Source of the DNA: Planctomycetota bacterium
Lineage (GTDB): Bacteria > Planctomycetota > Planctomycetia > Planctomycetales > Planctomycetaceae
Reading direction: 5' to 3'
DNA length: 64,000 bases
Assembly (NCBI GenBank): GCA_030836185.1
Contig: JAURQH010000010.1
Location: 1-64,000 of the forward strand
The notes beneath the pieces were generated by a model that searched no databases, was not told the origin of the DNA, and worked only from the letters and a program-made list of their open reading frames with translations. This document shows positions 9,124 through 18,493 of the stretch, one piece after another. The translations under genes were made by a program, and so were the position numbers. How positions within the stretch are numbered: position 1 is the first letter of the stretch; each line of letters starts with the position of its first letter.

Positions 9124-10986
9124 ATGTGTGGCATCGTTGGATACATTGGCTTTCGGAACGCAGTTCCGATGATTTTGGATGGACTGACTCGGCTTGAGTA
9201 CCGTGGATACGATTCTGCCGGGCTCGCGGTGCAAACATCTCAGACCTTGTCGATGAGAAAAGCGACTGGACAAGTGAGCGAGTTGCGAAAGCTGATTACT
9301 AAAGACCCCGTCTCGGGGCAAGTCGGCTTGGGGCATACGCGCTGGGCGACTCACGGTCCTCCGACAGATATCAATTCACACCCTCATTTTGGTGGTGAAC
9401 GAGATGTTGTCATTGTTCATAACGGAGTCATCGAAAATTATGAACAACTCAAATCGCAGCTCGAAACTCTCGGGTATCGTTTTTATTCTCAAACCGACAC
9501 CGAAGTCGTCGCGCATTTGATTGCCTATCATCTTCAAGAACAACAGAAAAGCGGTGCTCCCTGGCCTCACAAGAGGACTGCTATCAACGCCGTCGAATTG
9601 ACTTTGGCAAAACTCAAAGGGACTTATGGTTTGGGGATTGTTTTTCGCGATCTTCCCGATTCCCTGCTGGCTGCTCGCGTAGGGAGTCCGTTGGTGATTG
9701 GGTTGGGTGAGGGGGAAAACTTCATTGCCAGCGATGCCACCCCACTCGCGGGACATATCAGTAAGGTGGTTTATCTCTCCGATCACGAGTTAGCATTTCT
9801 GACACCGGAAGGGGTCGAAATCTCTCATCGCGATAACGGAAGACAGGATCTAAGTATTCAATCCCTCGATCAGGTCTCTGCAGAAGTTGATAAAGGTCAT
9901 CACGAGCATTTTATGCTCAAAGAAATTTATGAACAGCCGATGACTGTCGAGAATGCGATGCGGGGGCGTCTCGATGAAGATGAGGCGACCGCTGTGTTTG
10001 GGGGGTTGAATCTTGATCCTCAACAACTCCGAAAGATTGATCGAATTGTGCTGACGGCATGTGGAACAAGTTGGCATGCAGGACTTGTGGGAGAATATTT
10101 GCTGGAGGAGTTTGCCCGCATTCCGACTGAGGTCGAATATGCGAGCGAGTTGCGTTATCGCAATCCACCGATGGGTCGCAACACCATGCTGTTTGCGATC
10201 ACACAATCGGGGGAAACTGCCGATACCCTTGCTGCGATGAGAGAAACTCAGCGAAAAGGCCACTCCTCGCTCGCAATCTGTAATGTCGTGGGCTCAACCA
10301 TTGCGCGTGAAGCGGATGGTGGCATCTATCTGCATGCGGGAACCGAAGTCGGCGTGGCTTCCACCAAAGCATTTACTTCTCAGGTGACAGTTCTGACTTT
10401 GCTGGCATTATATCTTGGTCGAATGCGGCACATGTCTCATCCTGCTGGTCAAAAAATGATTAACAGTCTTCAGCAAATGCCGGAACAAATTGCCGACACG
10501 CTGAAATGCTTTGATCAAGTGAAAGACATCGCTCAAAAATACTACGATTTTAATAATTTTCTTTATCTCGGTCGGCTTTACAACTTCCCTGTGGCACTCG
10601 AAGGAGCTCTGAAGCTGAAAGAGATTAGTTACATCCACGCCGAAGGATACCCTGCTGCCGAGATGAAGCATGGGCCGATTGCGCTGGTCGAAGAACGTAC
10701 GCCGAGTGTGTTTGTCGTCCCTCGTGGCGGCATCTATCCGAAAGTGATCAGTAATCTCGAAGAAATTAAAGCCAGAAAAGGCCCGGTCATTGCGATTGCC
10801 TGTAAAGGAGATGATCGTGTGAAACGACTGGCCGATCATGTGATTGAAGTCCCCGATGTTGAAGAGTATTTGCAGCCGTTGGTGACTTCCATCCCTCTGC
10901 AACTATTGGCCTATCAGATTGCCGTATTGCGCGGTTGCGAAGTCGACCGTCCTCGAAATCTGGCAAAAAGTGTGACTGTCGAATAA
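9124..10986 (+). CDS. glmS: Glutamine-fructose-6-phosphate aminotransferase
   Basis: GlmS makes glucosamine-6-phosphate from fructose-6-phosphate and glutamine, the entry step to UDP-GlcNAc for peptidoglycan and lipopolysaccharide. The N-terminal class II amidotransferase domain begins MCGIVGYIG with the nucleophile Cys2, followed by RLEYRGYDSAG and GHTRWATHG. Two SIS domains follow (about 295-430 and 470-610), with ACGTSWHAG and SQSGET-type sites (TQSGETADTLAA) and the C-terminal LAKSVTVE. A site GGAAGG at 9112 precedes the ATG. It is 620 residues long, the usual size. It follows the GT2/GT39 pair by 24 bases and may share their transcript. I saw no glmS ribozyme in the short leader. Confidence 0.97.
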   Translation: MCGIVGYIGFRNAVPMILDGLTRLEYRGYDSAGLAVQTSQTLSMRKATGQVSELRKLITKDPVSGQVGLGHTRWATHGPPTDINSHPHFGGERDVVIVHNGVIENYEQLKSQLETLGYRFYSQTDTEVVAHLIAYHLQEQQKSGAPWPHKRTAINAVELTLAKLKGTYGLGIVFRDLPDSLLAARVGSPLVIGLGEGENFIASDATPLAGHISKVVYLSDHELAFLTPEGVEISHRDNGRQDLSIQSLDQVSAEVDKGHHEHFMLKEIYEQPMTVENAMRGRLDEDEATAVFGGLNLDPQQLRKIDRIVLTACGTSWHAGLVGEYLLEEFARIPTEVEYASELRYRNPPMGRNTMLFAITQSGETADTLAAMRETQRKGHSSLAICNVVGSTIAREADGGIYLHAGTEVGVASTKAFTSQVTVLTLLALYLGRMRHMSHPAGQKMINSLQQMPEQIADTLKCFDQVKDIAQKYYDFNNFLYLGRLYNFPVALEGALKLKEISYIHAEGYPAAEMKHGPIALVEERTPSVFVVPRGGIYPKVISNLEEIKARKGPVIAIACKGDDRVKRLADHVIEVPDVEEYLQPLVTSIPLQLLAYQIAVLRGCEVDRPRNLAKSVTVE

Positions 10987-11081
10987 TTCCAATCCGAGAA
11001 TCGTGGGCTTTCGAGTTGTGGTCGAGTGGACTAGAATATGTCAGCAGGCTGAAACGGTCCCCGTCTCTACACGAGAATCTG

Positions 11082-12020
11082 ATGGAAATTATTCTGGCAA
11101 ACCCACGCGGCTTTTGTGCCGGTGTCAACATGGCAATCGATTGTCTCGATCAGGCTCTGAAGCTGTTTGGCGACGGTATTTACGTCTACCACGAAATTGT
11201 ACATAACAAATACGTGGTCGAGCGTTTTGTCGATCAAGGTGTTGTTTTTGTCGATACCGTGGAAGAAGTACCCGAAGGTTCGATTTTGCTGTTCAGTGCT
11301 CATGGTGTCTCTCCAGAAATTCGGAAGATTTCAAAAGAGAGAAATTTGCAAACCATTGATGCCACTTGCCCATTGGTGACCAAAGTTCATTTGGAAGCGA
11401 TCAAATATGCACGTGAGCATTACCATATTATTTTGATCGGGCATGAAGGACACGATGAAGTGATCGGCACGATGGGAGAAGCGCCCGAATCGATCACACT
11501 CGTGGAAACTCCCGAAGAAGCGAATAACTTGCCTTTCGGTCCCGATGACAAATTGGCTTATCTCACTCAAACCACATTGAGTGTCGAAGAAGCGAGTCAG
11601 GTGATTGAAGCTCTGCGAAATCGTTATCCTCAAATTGTCTCCCCCCCCAAAGAAGATATTTGTTACGCAACCACCAATCGACAACATGCCGTTGATCAAC
11701 TGGTCCCGAAATCTGACTTATTATTGGTCCTCGGCAGTCAAAACAGTTCCAACTCGCGCAGATTGATGGAAATTGGTAAGACGCTCGAAAAGCAGGCTTA
11801 TTTGATTGATGGTAAGAATGAGCTTCAAGCGGAATGGTTTGAGGGAATTGAGACCGTTTTGATCACTGCAGGGGCAAGTGCTCCTGAAATTGTGGTCCAA
11901 GAAGTGGTCGATCATCTCGTGAGCAAATACTCGGCCAAAATTCGCGAAGAAGTACTTCGAGAAGAGAATGTCAATTTTCCTCTTCCGAAAGAGCTGCGGA
12001 TCCTGCAAGCTAGTCAATAA
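11082..12020 (+). CDS. ispH: 4-hydroxy-3-methylbut-2-enyl diphosphate reductase
   Basis: IspH is the iron-sulfur enzyme of the last MEP-pathway step, giving IPP and DMAPP. I start at the ATG at 11082 (MEIILANPRGFCAGV) because IspH proteins begin with this strand; the frame extends further upstream but would overlap glmS. The three cluster cysteines are C12 (GFCAGV), C96 (DATCPLV) and C194 (DICYATTNRQ). The active-site HEGHDEV (H121, H124, E126) is intact. At 312 residues it has the normal length. It follows glmS by 95 bases on the same strand. Confidence 0.96.
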   Translation: MEIILANPRGFCAGVNMAIDCLDQALKLFGDGIYVYHEIVHNKYVVERFVDQGVVFVDTVEEVPEGSILLFSAHGVSPEIRKISKERNLQTIDATCPLVTKVHLEAIKYAREHYHIILIGHEGHDEVIGTMGEAPESITLVETPEEANNLPFGPDDKLAYLTQTTLSVEEASQVIEALRNRYPQIVSPPKEDICYATTNRQHAVDQLVPKSDLLLVLGSQNSSNSRRLMEIGKTLEKQAYLIDGKNELQAEWFEGIETVLITAGASAPEIVVQEVVDHLVSKYSAKIREEVLREENVNFPLPKELRILQASQ

Positions 12021-12021
12021 A

Positions 12022-12047
12022 GTCGCCAGCTCAACGTCATTGGCGAC
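12022..12047 (+). terminator. Hairpin after ispH, possible terminator or attenuator
   Basis: A perfect seven-base stem (GTCGCCA at 12022-12028, TGGCGAC at 12041-12047) with a 12-base loop starts directly after the ispH stop. No T-run follows, so intrinsic termination is uncertain. Confidence 0.3.
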
Positions 12048-12076
12048 AGAATGATCCTGCGATCACGGAGTCCGCC

Positions 12077-15000
12077 GTGCGAAATTTGTTAACTGCGTTA
12101 TTATTGTTGCTTCCTGCGATTTCAGTGGGAGATGCCCAGAATTCGCATCCCCGCGTTCCTGCAGGATTCGAAATTGAAATCGTCGCGGAGTCTCCTTTGG
12201 TCGAACATCCAATGATGGGGGGATTCGATCATCGAGGGCGACTCTACATCGCCGAGAGTGCCGGGCACAATCTTCGTGCAGATGATCTGCTAAAATCCCC
12301 CCCTAATATGATTCGCTGTCTGGAAGACACCAACGGTGATGGTAAGTTTGATCAAAGCACGATCTTCGCAGATAAAATGACTCTACCGATGGGCGCTCTG
12401 TGGTATCGCGATTCATTATACGTTGCCAGTCCCCCTTACATCTGGCGATTGCAGGATACCAATGACGATGGCGTCGCAGATGTTCGAGAGATCTTGGCGG
12501 GTACATTTGGATTCAGTGGCAACGCTGCCAGTGTGCATGGTTGTTTTCTGTCTCCAAACGGTCGGATTTTCTGGTGCGATGGTCGTCACGGTCACGAGTT
12601 TCAGGATGAGACGGGACAGATTCTCAGCAAAGGGAAAGCCGCTCGAATTTTTTCCTGCCGACCCGACGGGAGCGATTTGAAAACATTTTGTGGCGGCGGC
12701 ATGGATAATCCCGTCGAAGTCGATTTCTCTGAGACCGGCGAGGTCGTTGGGACAGTCAATATTTTATTCGGTCGTCCGCGCGTCGATGCACTCGTTCATT
12801 GGTTGCCTGACGGAGTATACCCGCGAGAAGATCAAGAAGATTGCGTCGCGGAATTCGATCACACCGGGTCACTTCTATCACCAATTACGTCACTCGGTCA
12901 TGTGGCGGTTTCGGGGACCACGCGATATCGGTCTACACAATTCGGAGACGAATATCAGGACAACTACTTTATTTCGGTTTTTAATACGCAGCGAATTGTT
13001 CGATCAGTTCTGACACCCGCAGGAAGTACCTGGACATCAACACAGGAGGATTTTCTGGTCTCAGACAATCCTGATTTTCACCCCACTGATGTCATCGAAG
13101 ATGCTGATGGAAGTTTGTTAGTCATTGATACCGGTGGGTGGTTTCGAATTGGTTGCCCGGCATCGCAAATTGCCAAACCTGATTTGAAAGGTGCCATCTA
13201 TCGCATCCGAAAAACGGGCTCTCATCAAATCGCCGATCCTCGTGGGCAATCCATTAACTGGAACACATTGAGTACAAAAGAGTTGGCAAATTATCTCGAC
13301 GACTCTCGTCCCGCTGTTCGTGAATTGGCGATTGATCAGTTGGCACTTCATTTTTCCGGGAATCGTGCCGGCGCATTCAGTTTCGCAAAGTCGATTTCCT
13401 GGTCGAAGCAATCAGAAACATTTCGTCGCAATTTTCTATGGGCCATTTCACGCATCAGCGCCGATCTTTCTACAAAGATTGAATCCGAGGAATTGTTCGG
13501 CTTCCTGGAGGACGAATCAGAATCGGTTCGTCAAGTCGCGCTCAAAGTGCTTGCCGAGCTTTCTCCAAAGTTTGAAACATTCGATTCGATTGTTCCTCTG
13601 TTAACTTATCCCAATCATCATGTTCAACGAGTTGCCGCTCGAACCATCGAAGACATTCTGGTGAAAAGCAAAAGCACAACCACAGATTCAGCCAAGCGAG
13701 ATTTGACTGTCTCATTGCTCAAAGTTCTGGAAAACCCGGAGGTTGATCGTCATCTGGAACATACGATTGTTCATGCCTTGTTGAAAGTCGGACAGCAGGA
13801 GACTCTTCAACAAGCTTTAAGCCACGAGAGCCTCACAATTCGTCGGGCTTCTCTGATTGTTCTTTCCCAGCGATCAGGCATAACGCTCACGTCAGCCGAT
13901 GTTTTCACATTGCTCTCTTCCAATGATCAATTATTACAGGAAGAAGCCTTACGGGTGATCGAACAACATCCTGAGTGGATTGAAGCCACTCGAAACCAAC
14001 TCTCTGAATGGTTTTCGCGACCTGAATTGTCGGAGGAACAGCAAGGTTTATTGCGAGGTTTCTTACCGTCCACGTTTGATCGAGAAGAAGTTTCTTCAAC
14101 CGTGAAAGAGGCTTTGGAACACTCTTCCACTTCCGAGAAGGTCCGACGTTTTTTGTTGGAAACTCTCGATCTCGTCTCACTGAATCAACTCGACGAAACT
14201 TGGTCTGCTGCCTTGAAGCCAGGGCTTGATGAGTCGTCTGAAGAGATTCTATTGCAGACTCTACGATTGATCCGAAAAACCAATTCGTCAAATTATGATC
14301 AAAAAATTCTTAACATCTTTGAAGCCCATCAAGCCGAAGAGCAAATCGGTCTTGCCGCATTGACTGCCATTTCTCCGCGTTTGGATCCAGTCCCCGATGC
14401 TTGCCTGAAATTTCTATTGAGACTTTTAGTCGATGACGAACAAACTCTTTCTTCGCTGGCTGCTGCGGAAACTCTCGTGAGTTTCCCGAAACTGCCCGAT
14501 CATCAAATAGAATTACTCTCCTCGAGATTGCCAGCAGCGCCAGCTCATACTCTTCCTGTATTTAAGCCGTTGATGGCAACCGCCTCATCAGAATTTCAAC
14601 TCGCATATTTTCAGAGTATTCTTCAACAAAATGCGGCTGATCGGTTTTCCGAAGGAGAACTGACAAGCTGGAGCGACTTGGTTTTGAACACTCGTGTCAA
14701 GAAATTACTTGCTGATTTAATTGCGAGTCGGGAGAAGGTCATCGGAGAGCGTCAACAGACACTGACCTCTCTCCTTTCGCAGCTTGGTGAGGGTGATGCC
14801 GGGCATGGGAAACGAACTTTCTTCAGTCGCAAAGCAGCTTGTTCTGGTTGCCATCGAATCGAAAACGAAGGTGGACAAGTCGGCCCGGATCTATCACAGA
14901 TTGGTCGCATCCGCAGCGAGCGAGATCTTTTGGAGGCGATTGTGTACCCGAGCGCGAGTTTCGCACGAGGCTACGAGCCATATACCATCGTCACTGACTC

Positions 15001-15217
15001 AGGTCGTAGCTATAGCGGAGTGATTCAATCAGAGACGGCAACTGAAATCATCCTGATCAGCACAGATCGCCGAACGATTCGTATTTCGCGATCTGAAATT
15101 GAATTACTCAAACAATCTCCTGTCTCCGTGATGCCACAAGGGATTCACAAACAGCTTTCGGCGGACGAGTTGCGTCATTTGTTGTCGTATTTACGGTCTT
15201 TACAAGATAACAAATAA
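12077..15217 (+). CDS. Giant secreted dehydrogenase-like / HEAT / CxxCH protein
   Basis: This 1046-residue protein starts at GTG 12077 and has a signal peptide (MRNLLTALLLLLPAISVGDAQ). Residues 25-370 form a beta-propeller-like region of the planctomycete membrane-bound dehydrogenase type (VPAGFEIEIVAE, LYIAESAGHN, GDGKFDQSTIFAD, VIDTGGWFRIGCP). Residues 400-900 are HEAT-like helical repeats. The C-terminal part carries a haem-binding site CSGCH (about residues 920-924) followed by GPDLSQIGRIRS, the Pirellula/Verrucomicrobium-type cytochrome domain. Such proteins are numerous in planctomycetes and are presumed to act in periplasmic redox or polysaccharide breakdown. The substrate is unknown. 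A hairpin lies between ispH and this gene, so separate expression is possible. Confidence 0.88.
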   Translation: MRNLLTALLLLLPAISVGDAQNSHPRVPAGFEIEIVAESPLVEHPMMGGFDHRGRLYIAESAGHNLRADDLLKSPPNMIRCLEDTNGDGKFDQSTIFADKMTLPMGALWYRDSLYVASPPYIWRLQDTNDDGVADVREILAGTFGFSGNAASVHGCFLSPNGRIFWCDGRHGHEFQDETGQILSKGKAARIFSCRPDGSDLKTFCGGGMDNPVEVDFSETGEVVGTVNILFGRPRVDALVHWLPDGVYPREDQEDCVAEFDHTGSLLSPITSLGHVAVSGTTRYRSTQFGDEYQDNYFISVFNTQRIVRSVLTPAGSTWTSTQEDFLVSDNPDFHPTDVIEDADGSLLVIDTGGWFRIGCPASQIAKPDLKGAIYRIRKTGSHQIADPRGQSINWNTLSTKELANYLDDSRPAVRELAIDQLALHFSGNRAGAFSFAKSISWSKQSETFRRNFLWAISRISADLSTKIESEELFGFLEDESESVRQVALKVLAELSPKFETFDSIVPLLTYPNHHVQRVAARTIEDILVKSKSTTTDSAKRDLTVSLLKVLENPEVDRHLEHTIVHALLKVGQQETLQQALSHESLTIRRASLIVLSQRSGITLTSADVFTLLSSNDQLLQEEALRVIEQHPEWIEATRNQLSEWFSRPELSEEQQGLLRGFLPSTFDREEVSSTVKEALEHSSTSEKVRRFLLETLDLVSLNQLDETWSAALKPGLDESSEEILLQTLRLIRKTNSSNYDQKILNIFEAHQAEEQIGLAALTAISPRLDPVPDACLKFLLRLLVDDEQTLSSLAAAETLVSFPKLPDHQIELLSSRLPAAPAHTLPVFKPLMATASSEFQLAYFQSILQQNAADRFSEGELTSWSDLVLNTRVKKLLADLIASREKVIGERQQTLTSLLSQLGEGDAGHGKRTFFSRKAACSGCHRIENEGGQVGPDLSQIGRIRSERDLLEAIVYPSASFARGYEPYTIVTDSGRSYSGVIQSETATEIILISTDRRTIRISRSEIELLKQSPVSVMPQGIHKQLSADELRHLLSYLRSLQDNK

Positions 15218-15234
15218 TAATTCGGTTTGAATTG

Positions 15235-16122
15235 TTATGTCTCGCGAATGATTCGATCCACAGTTTGGTCAATCTTCATTCGAGAGGTTTCGATTTTGAT
15301 GTCGTAGTAACTTTCGTAAAAAGGTTCGCGCTGTTGGTAGAGTTGCTCCAAAGATTGTGAATCATCGAGGACCACGCCCCGTTGCTTCAGATCAGAAAGT
15401 CGTTTTTTTAGCTCAGATATTGGCGTATGTAAGTAGATGATTGTTCCCCGGTCTCGAAGTGACAGCATTGCTGATGGCCTGTAAACAACACTTCCCCCCG
15501 TTGCCAGAATGGAGTTTTGGTGTGAAAAGTCCATAGCGGCTTCCGCTTCCTTATCCAGAAACCGTTCGAAACCAGACTGATGAATCATCTCTTCCAGTGA
15601 ATTACACGCTGCCGACTGTATCAGGTCATCTAAGTCATAAAATGGGCGTGCTAAGCGTTCTGCCAGTCTCTTCCCGATGGTCGATTTTCCGGTTCCCGGC
15701 ATCCCGATGAGAATGAGATTCGTGCCTTCGAAATTCTGTTGGGACGAAGACCAGAACTTTCTCAATTGGTCCACTTGTTTCGAGTGAATTTGTCCTATTG
15801 GAACAGTGATCGATGCGTTGCGGCTATCTGGCGACCTGTTCACGGTCAATTCCAGTGTGACAATCTCTCCCTCGCAAAACTCCCAGATCACCTCGTCAGC
15901 CAATCGTTTTTCATTGACCCATATTGTGAATTGAACATGGTTCCAATTTCTCTCCGCAGAAATATCAGACAATACCCGTCTCGGTAAATCACTTAAAGTT
16001 CCCACTTTCAGACAACTTGCGATCCTGATCAGCGCTTGTCGAAGGGAGTTGTTCGGGTTATTTCCCGAACGATGGTGAGGTTTTGAAAATGATTGATTCA
16101 TCGGAGTTTTGCGGAAATTCAA
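15235..16122 (-). CDS. Shikimate-kinase-like protein with extra N-terminal region
   Basis: The C-terminal 160 residues (136-295) match the shikimate kinase fold: Walker A GMPGTGKS (140-147), substrate Asp motif FYDLDDLI (161-168), and REPFYESYYD near the end. Two key sites differ. The GExxFR arginine that binds shikimate is Leu (FERFLDKE, L189), and the glycine-rich LATGGG reads LATGGSVVYRP (207-217). The first 135 residues have no counterpart in the usual 170-residue enzymes; they contain a probable beta-rich stretch (about 62-110) that I do not recognise. It may be a true AroK variant or a kinase for another small molecule. It converges on the giant secreted protein gene with an 18-base gap and diverges from flhA. 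Confidence 0.75.
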   Translation of the reverse strand: MNFRKTPMNQSFSKPHHRSGNNPNNSLRQALIRIASCLKVGTLSDLPRRVLSDISAERNWNHVQFTIWVNEKRLADEVIWEFCEGEIVTLELTVNRSPDSRNASITVPIGQIHSKQVDQLRKFWSSSQQNFEGTNLILIGMPGTGKSTIGKRLAERLARPFYDLDDLIQSAACNSLEEMIHQSGFERFLDKEAEAAMDFSHQNSILATGGSVVYRPSAMLSLRDRGTIIYLHTPISELKKRLSDLKQRGVVLDDSQSLEQLYQQREPFYESYYDIKIETSRMKIDQTVDRIIRET

Positions 16123-16330
16123 GCGGGAGGAAAGAGCCGTTAAGTGAAAGAGAGGACACAGTTTGTAATATTTTTAATCCTTTGAACAGTAAGGCGGAAT
16201 GGGGCTGACAAATCTAGACAGGGTTTTCGCGATGCCATACAAGTTGTTCCTCACCTCAGAGAGATCGTCCTGATCTCGAAACACCTTACCACACCGACAA
16301 TTCCTTCCTTTTTTGAGTTCGGAGGCACGG

Positions 16331-18475
16331 ATGCCATCCGTTGCGTCGTCCCAAGTTCCGTCAAAACGACTGGAGCATCTGGGCGTCTTATTTCCTGTGA
16401 TGATCATCATGGCCATTGGCCTCTTGGTGATCCCGATCCCAACAGTCCTGATGGACTTGTTGCTGGTGGGAAATATGACCGCAGCCGTGATGATTCTGCT
16501 GACAGCCATTCATGTCCGCAAGCCACTCGACTTCAATGTTTTCCCGGTATTGCTATTGGGAACAACGCTCACTCGGTTGGTCCTCAACATCGCCTCGACA
16601 CGTTTGATTTTGACGAATGGTGCGACGGATCGTCTCGATGCTGCAGGGGGAATGATTCGCTCGTTCGGTGATTTTGTGGCCGGTGGGAACCTGGTGATCG
16701 GTATGGTCATTTTCATGATCCTTCTCATCATTCAGTTTTTGGTCATCACTCGGGGAGCATCACGAATCAGTGAAGTGGCCGCCCGATTTACTCTCGATGG
16801 ACTTCCCGGTAAACAACTCGCCATCGACGCCGATTTGAATGCTGGTTTGATTGATCAGCAGGAAGCACACCGTCGTCGTGAAGAACTTTCTGAGCAAGCC
16901 GATTTTTACGGAGCCATGGATGGTGCCGGAAAATTTGTCACCGGGGATGCCTTAGCAGGCATGGCGATTACTGTCGTCAACGTGCTTGGTGGCTTGTACA
17001 TTGGGCTTGTTCAGAATTCGATGGGGATTGCGGAAGCGGCAGAAATATTTACCACATTGACAATTGGCGATGGACTGGTTTCACAGATTCCGGCATTCCT
17101 GATTGCTTTGGCAACCGGGTTCCTCATCACTCGTAGTTCTGCTGATTCGAATCTCTCGCAAAACGTCTCTTCGCAACTGTTGCAATCTCCAGCAGCTCTC
17201 AATTATTCCGCCATTTTGCTAGGTGGTTTAGCATTCACGGGTCTTCCTATGATTCCTCTGTTGAGTCTGGCGGGGGGATGTCTGTTGATCGCAAGCATCA
17301 TCAAAACTCCGCAAACAGAGACGACCGAAGAGTCTGAAGCGAAGCCACCGACTCCACAAAGTTCGACGAACCCAGCAGAACCGAAATCGGATCTCTTTGA
17401 TCGCCTGCATGTGGAGCCGTTGGAACTTTCGTTAGGGCTCGGATTACTCAAGCTGACAAAACAAGAGCACGGCGATTTGTTGAAAAGCCTGTCAAATCTC
17501 AGGCAGCAGATCGCAGAAGAGTTGGGACTCATTGTTCCCAGCGTTCAGATTCGAGACGACCTGACTCTCGACCGACATGAATACCGGATTCGCATCAAAG
17601 GGGTGGAGTTCGCACGCGGGACCGCATACTCCGATGGTTTTCTGGCACTCGAAACGCCTCAAACCACTCGCCAGATTGCTGGAATCGAATTGCAGACCAG
17701 TAGTGATTTGTTACGGGCAAAATGGATCGAGTCTCGACAGGCAGAGACGGCACGATCATACGGATATCGTGTGGTTGAACCTTCAACAGCCCTCATCATT
17801 CACTTTGCGGAAGTGGTTCATGACCACGCCTCAGAACTACTCACTCGTCAACAAGTTCACGAACTGCTTGATCGCTTGAAGCAAAAAGCACCGCGAATGG
17901 TGGAAGAGCTGGTTCCCAATGTCATCAATACTGTCAAAATACATCAGGTGCTGACTTCGTTGTTGGAAGAACGAGTTCCAATTCGCGATTTGGAAACCAT
18001 CTTGCAAACGATGGGAGATTACAGCACGCGAGTCCATCAGTCAGGACCGCTCGCAGAGCTTGTTCGCAGAAGACTGGCTGGCAGTATTACCGAACACTAT
18101 CGCGATGAGAATCGTCAATTAACGGCGCTGGAATTAGACACTCAGTTTGAAGAATCGTTACTGCCTTTAGTTGCCTGGGACGACAATACTCCCTTCTTGC
18201 GAATCACAAGAGATCGCGAACGGTCATTGCTGATTGAGTTGAATCAACGAGTTGGGCAAATGATTACCGATGGGTTTTCTCCAGTCCTCATCTGCGAAGC
18301 GGAACTTCGCCCGGCTCTCAAGCGTTTGACTCGCAACCGCTTACCACGACTGGGAGTATTAGCCCGTCAGGAGATCGGTCGGGATACTGAAATTCATATT
18401 TACAAACAGATTTTCGACCAACGTCTGACATCACAAAATACCTTGCAAACGACGGTGGCCGAAACGGTCACGTAA
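16331..18475 (+). CDS. flhA: Flagellar export gate protein FlhA
   Basis: FlhA forms the nonameric export gate of the flagellar type III secretion system in the inner membrane. I start at the ATG at 16331, directly after GGAGGCACGG (16321-16330). The 714-residue protein has an N-terminal half with about eight membrane helices and the signature LLLGTTLTRLVLNIASTRLIL-type segment, then the conserved cytoplasmic FHIPEP loop (ASRISEVAARFTLDGLPGKQ, AIDADLNAG). After a Pro/Thr/Ser-rich linker (about residues 322-350) comes the cytoplasmic domain that docks chaperones. It heads the block flhA-flhF-flhG-fliA. The upstream 200 bases are shared with a divergent gene and should carry its promoter. Confidence 0.97.
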   Translation: MPSVASSQVPSKRLEHLGVLFPVMIIMAIGLLVIPIPTVLMDLLLVGNMTAAVMILLTAIHVRKPLDFNVFPVLLLGTTLTRLVLNIASTRLILTNGATDRLDAAGGMIRSFGDFVAGGNLVIGMVIFMILLIIQFLVITRGASRISEVAARFTLDGLPGKQLAIDADLNAGLIDQQEAHRRREELSEQADFYGAMDGAGKFVTGDALAGMAITVVNVLGGLYIGLVQNSMGIAEAAEIFTTLTIGDGLVSQIPAFLIALATGFLITRSSADSNLSQNVSSQLLQSPAALNYSAILLGGLAFTGLPMIPLLSLAGGCLLIASIIKTPQTETTEESEAKPPTPQSSTNPAEPKSDLFDRLHVEPLELSLGLGLLKLTKQEHGDLLKSLSNLRQQIAEELGLIVPSVQIRDDLTLDRHEYRIRIKGVEFARGTAYSDGFLALETPQTTRQIAGIELQTSSDLLRAKWIESRQAETARSYGYRVVEPSTALIIHFAEVVHDHASELLTRQQVHELLDRLKQKAPRMVEELVPNVINTVKIHQVLTSLLEERVPIRDLETILQTMGDYSTRVHQSGPLAELVRRRLAGSITEHYRDENRQLTALELDTQFEESLLPLVAWDDNTPFLRITRDRERSLLIELNQRVGQMITDGFSPVLICEAELRPALKRLTRNRLPRLGVLARQEIGRDTEIHIYKQIFDQRLTSQNTLQTTVAETVT

Positions 18476-18493
18476 GAGACTCAGGATCTATTT

